In this document: positions 5,178-5,745 of the stretch, one piece after another
Position numbering within the stretch: position 1 is the stretch's first letter
Layout: every line of letters starts with the position of its first letter
NCBI GenBank assembly: GCA_031268115.1
Contig: JAIRXV010000056.1
Coordinates: 1 to 5,745 of the forward strand
Direction of reading: 5' to 3'
DNA from: Bifidobacteriaceae bacterium
GTDB taxonomy: Bacteria; Actinomycetota; Actinomycetes; Actinomycetales; WQXJ01
DNA length: 5,745 nt
Program-made: the position numbers and the translations under genes
The notes under the pieces: generated by a model
Told to the model about the DNA's origin: nothing
Database searches by the model: none
The model's input: the letters and a program-made list of their open reading frames with translations, nothing else

Positions 5178-5745
5178 GTCTGCAACCGCACGGCGATGGC
5201 GGCGGCCACCCGCTCGTGGCCGTCTGGCACCAAACCCGCATACAAAGACGGATGGGTGAGTTCGAGTTCCAAGACTTGTGGACCGTCATCGGCGGCCACT
5301 ACGTCCACTCGGGCCGCCAGGAACGGCCGCGAGGACGGGACCCCGATTAGGGTGGCTGCCGCCGCGAGGGCCTGCTCGCCTACGGCGACCTGGGCCGGCG
5401 TCGCATCGACAGCCTGAATATGGCCCCTGCGCAACGCCGTGGACGGGCCCGTGTCCGGGCCCTCCAACATCGCGTCGCGATGCACCGCCCACGCGAAACG
5501 GCCGGCGAGAAACACCAGGCCGGTCTCCCCAACCACATCGACTGATGTGACGTATCGCTGCACCATGACCGTCCGGTCGGCGTCGAGGAGCCTGCGGGCG
5601 TGCTGGATCGCGAGCCCCCTGCTTCGGGGTGAGCCCGCGGCGTACCGGCCCGAATCGGCCGAGCCGGCCGAGACCGCGGGTTTGATCACGAAATCGCCCA
5701 TGGTGGGGAACCTGGTGTGGAGCTTGCGGGACGAAAGGTTCGCGG
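5174..5745 (-). CDS. ATP-grasp domain protein (partial, N-terminus beyond the window)
   Basis: The reading frame stays open to the window edge, so the 5' part is missing; 189 complete codons are visible. ATP-grasp enzymes use ATP to join a carboxylate to an amine or thiol through an acyl-phosphate. The visible part is the ATP-binding region: GDFVIKPAVSAGSADSGRY resembles the nucleotide-binding lysine strand and glycine/serine loop, MVQRYVTSVDVVGETGLVFLAGRFAWAV is the second block, and the C-terminal RVDVV...VLELELTHPSLY carries acidic residues expected to bind Mg2+. The combination resembles actinobacterial RimK/glutathione-synthetase-like proteins related to DcsG of cycloserine biosynthesis. 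These run to roughly 280-300 residues, so about a third would be missing. An ATG at 5701 is internal, because homologous sequence continues upstream of it (14 further residues visible). The substrate cannot be inferred. It is convergent with the alkyltransferase gene, and the two stop codons overlap. Confidence 0.82.
   Translation of the reverse strand, partial: ANLSSRKLHTRFPTMGDFVIKPAVSAGSADSGRYAAGSPRSRGLAIQHARRLLDADRTVMVQRYVTSVDVVGETGLVFLAGRFAWAVHRDAMLEGPDTGPSTALRRGHIQAVDATPAQVAVGEQALAAAATLIGVPSSRPFLAARVDVVAADDGPQVLELELTHPSLYAGLVPDGHERVAAAIAVRLQT

Overview
The window is GC-rich, gene-dense chromosomal DNA, most likely from a high-GC Gram-positive bacterium (Actinomycetota). The best evidence for this is the regulator at 1023-1739. 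Its N-terminal two thirds follow the corynebacterial/mycobacterial DtxR/IdeR pattern almost residue for residue. No mobile element, CRISPR array, tRNA or rRNA was seen.

Layout. A short non-coding flank (1-131) is followed by four genes on the minus strand. In transcription order they are a DHA3-type MFS transporter (4538 to 3186), a second EntS-like DHA3-type MFS transporter (3117 to 1777), a DtxR/IdeR-type metal-dependent repressor (1739 to 1023) and an HtpX-type membrane zinc protease (1010 to 132). The gaps are 68, 37 and 12 bases, so the last three genes, and perhaps all four, could be one transcription unit. An 87-base divergent intergenic region (4539-4625) carries a perfect 8+1+8 palindrome. 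It separates the first transporter from a plus-strand O6-alkylguanine-DNA alkyltransferase gene (4626-5177). That gene ends tail to tail with a minus-strand ATP-grasp gene (5174 to beyond 5745), and their two stop codons share the bases CTAG. The ATP-grasp gene is cut by the window edge.

How the genes may work together. The regulator keeps every metal ligand known from DtxR, so it is probably a functional Fe(II)-dependent repressor. A neighbouring EntS-like exporter suggests metal or siderophore handling, but no siderophore biosynthesis gene and no convincing DtxR box is visible, so this link is inference. HtpX (membrane protein quality control) and the alkyltransferase (DNA repair) are housekeeping or stress genes with no clear link to the transporters.

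The window looks mostly ordinary. I found no convincing undescribed system. The points most worth a second look are the palindrome in the divergent promoter region, a tandem hexamer that inserts four residues just after the active-site loop of the alkyltransferase, and an inverted repeat in the 3' end of the first transporter gene.
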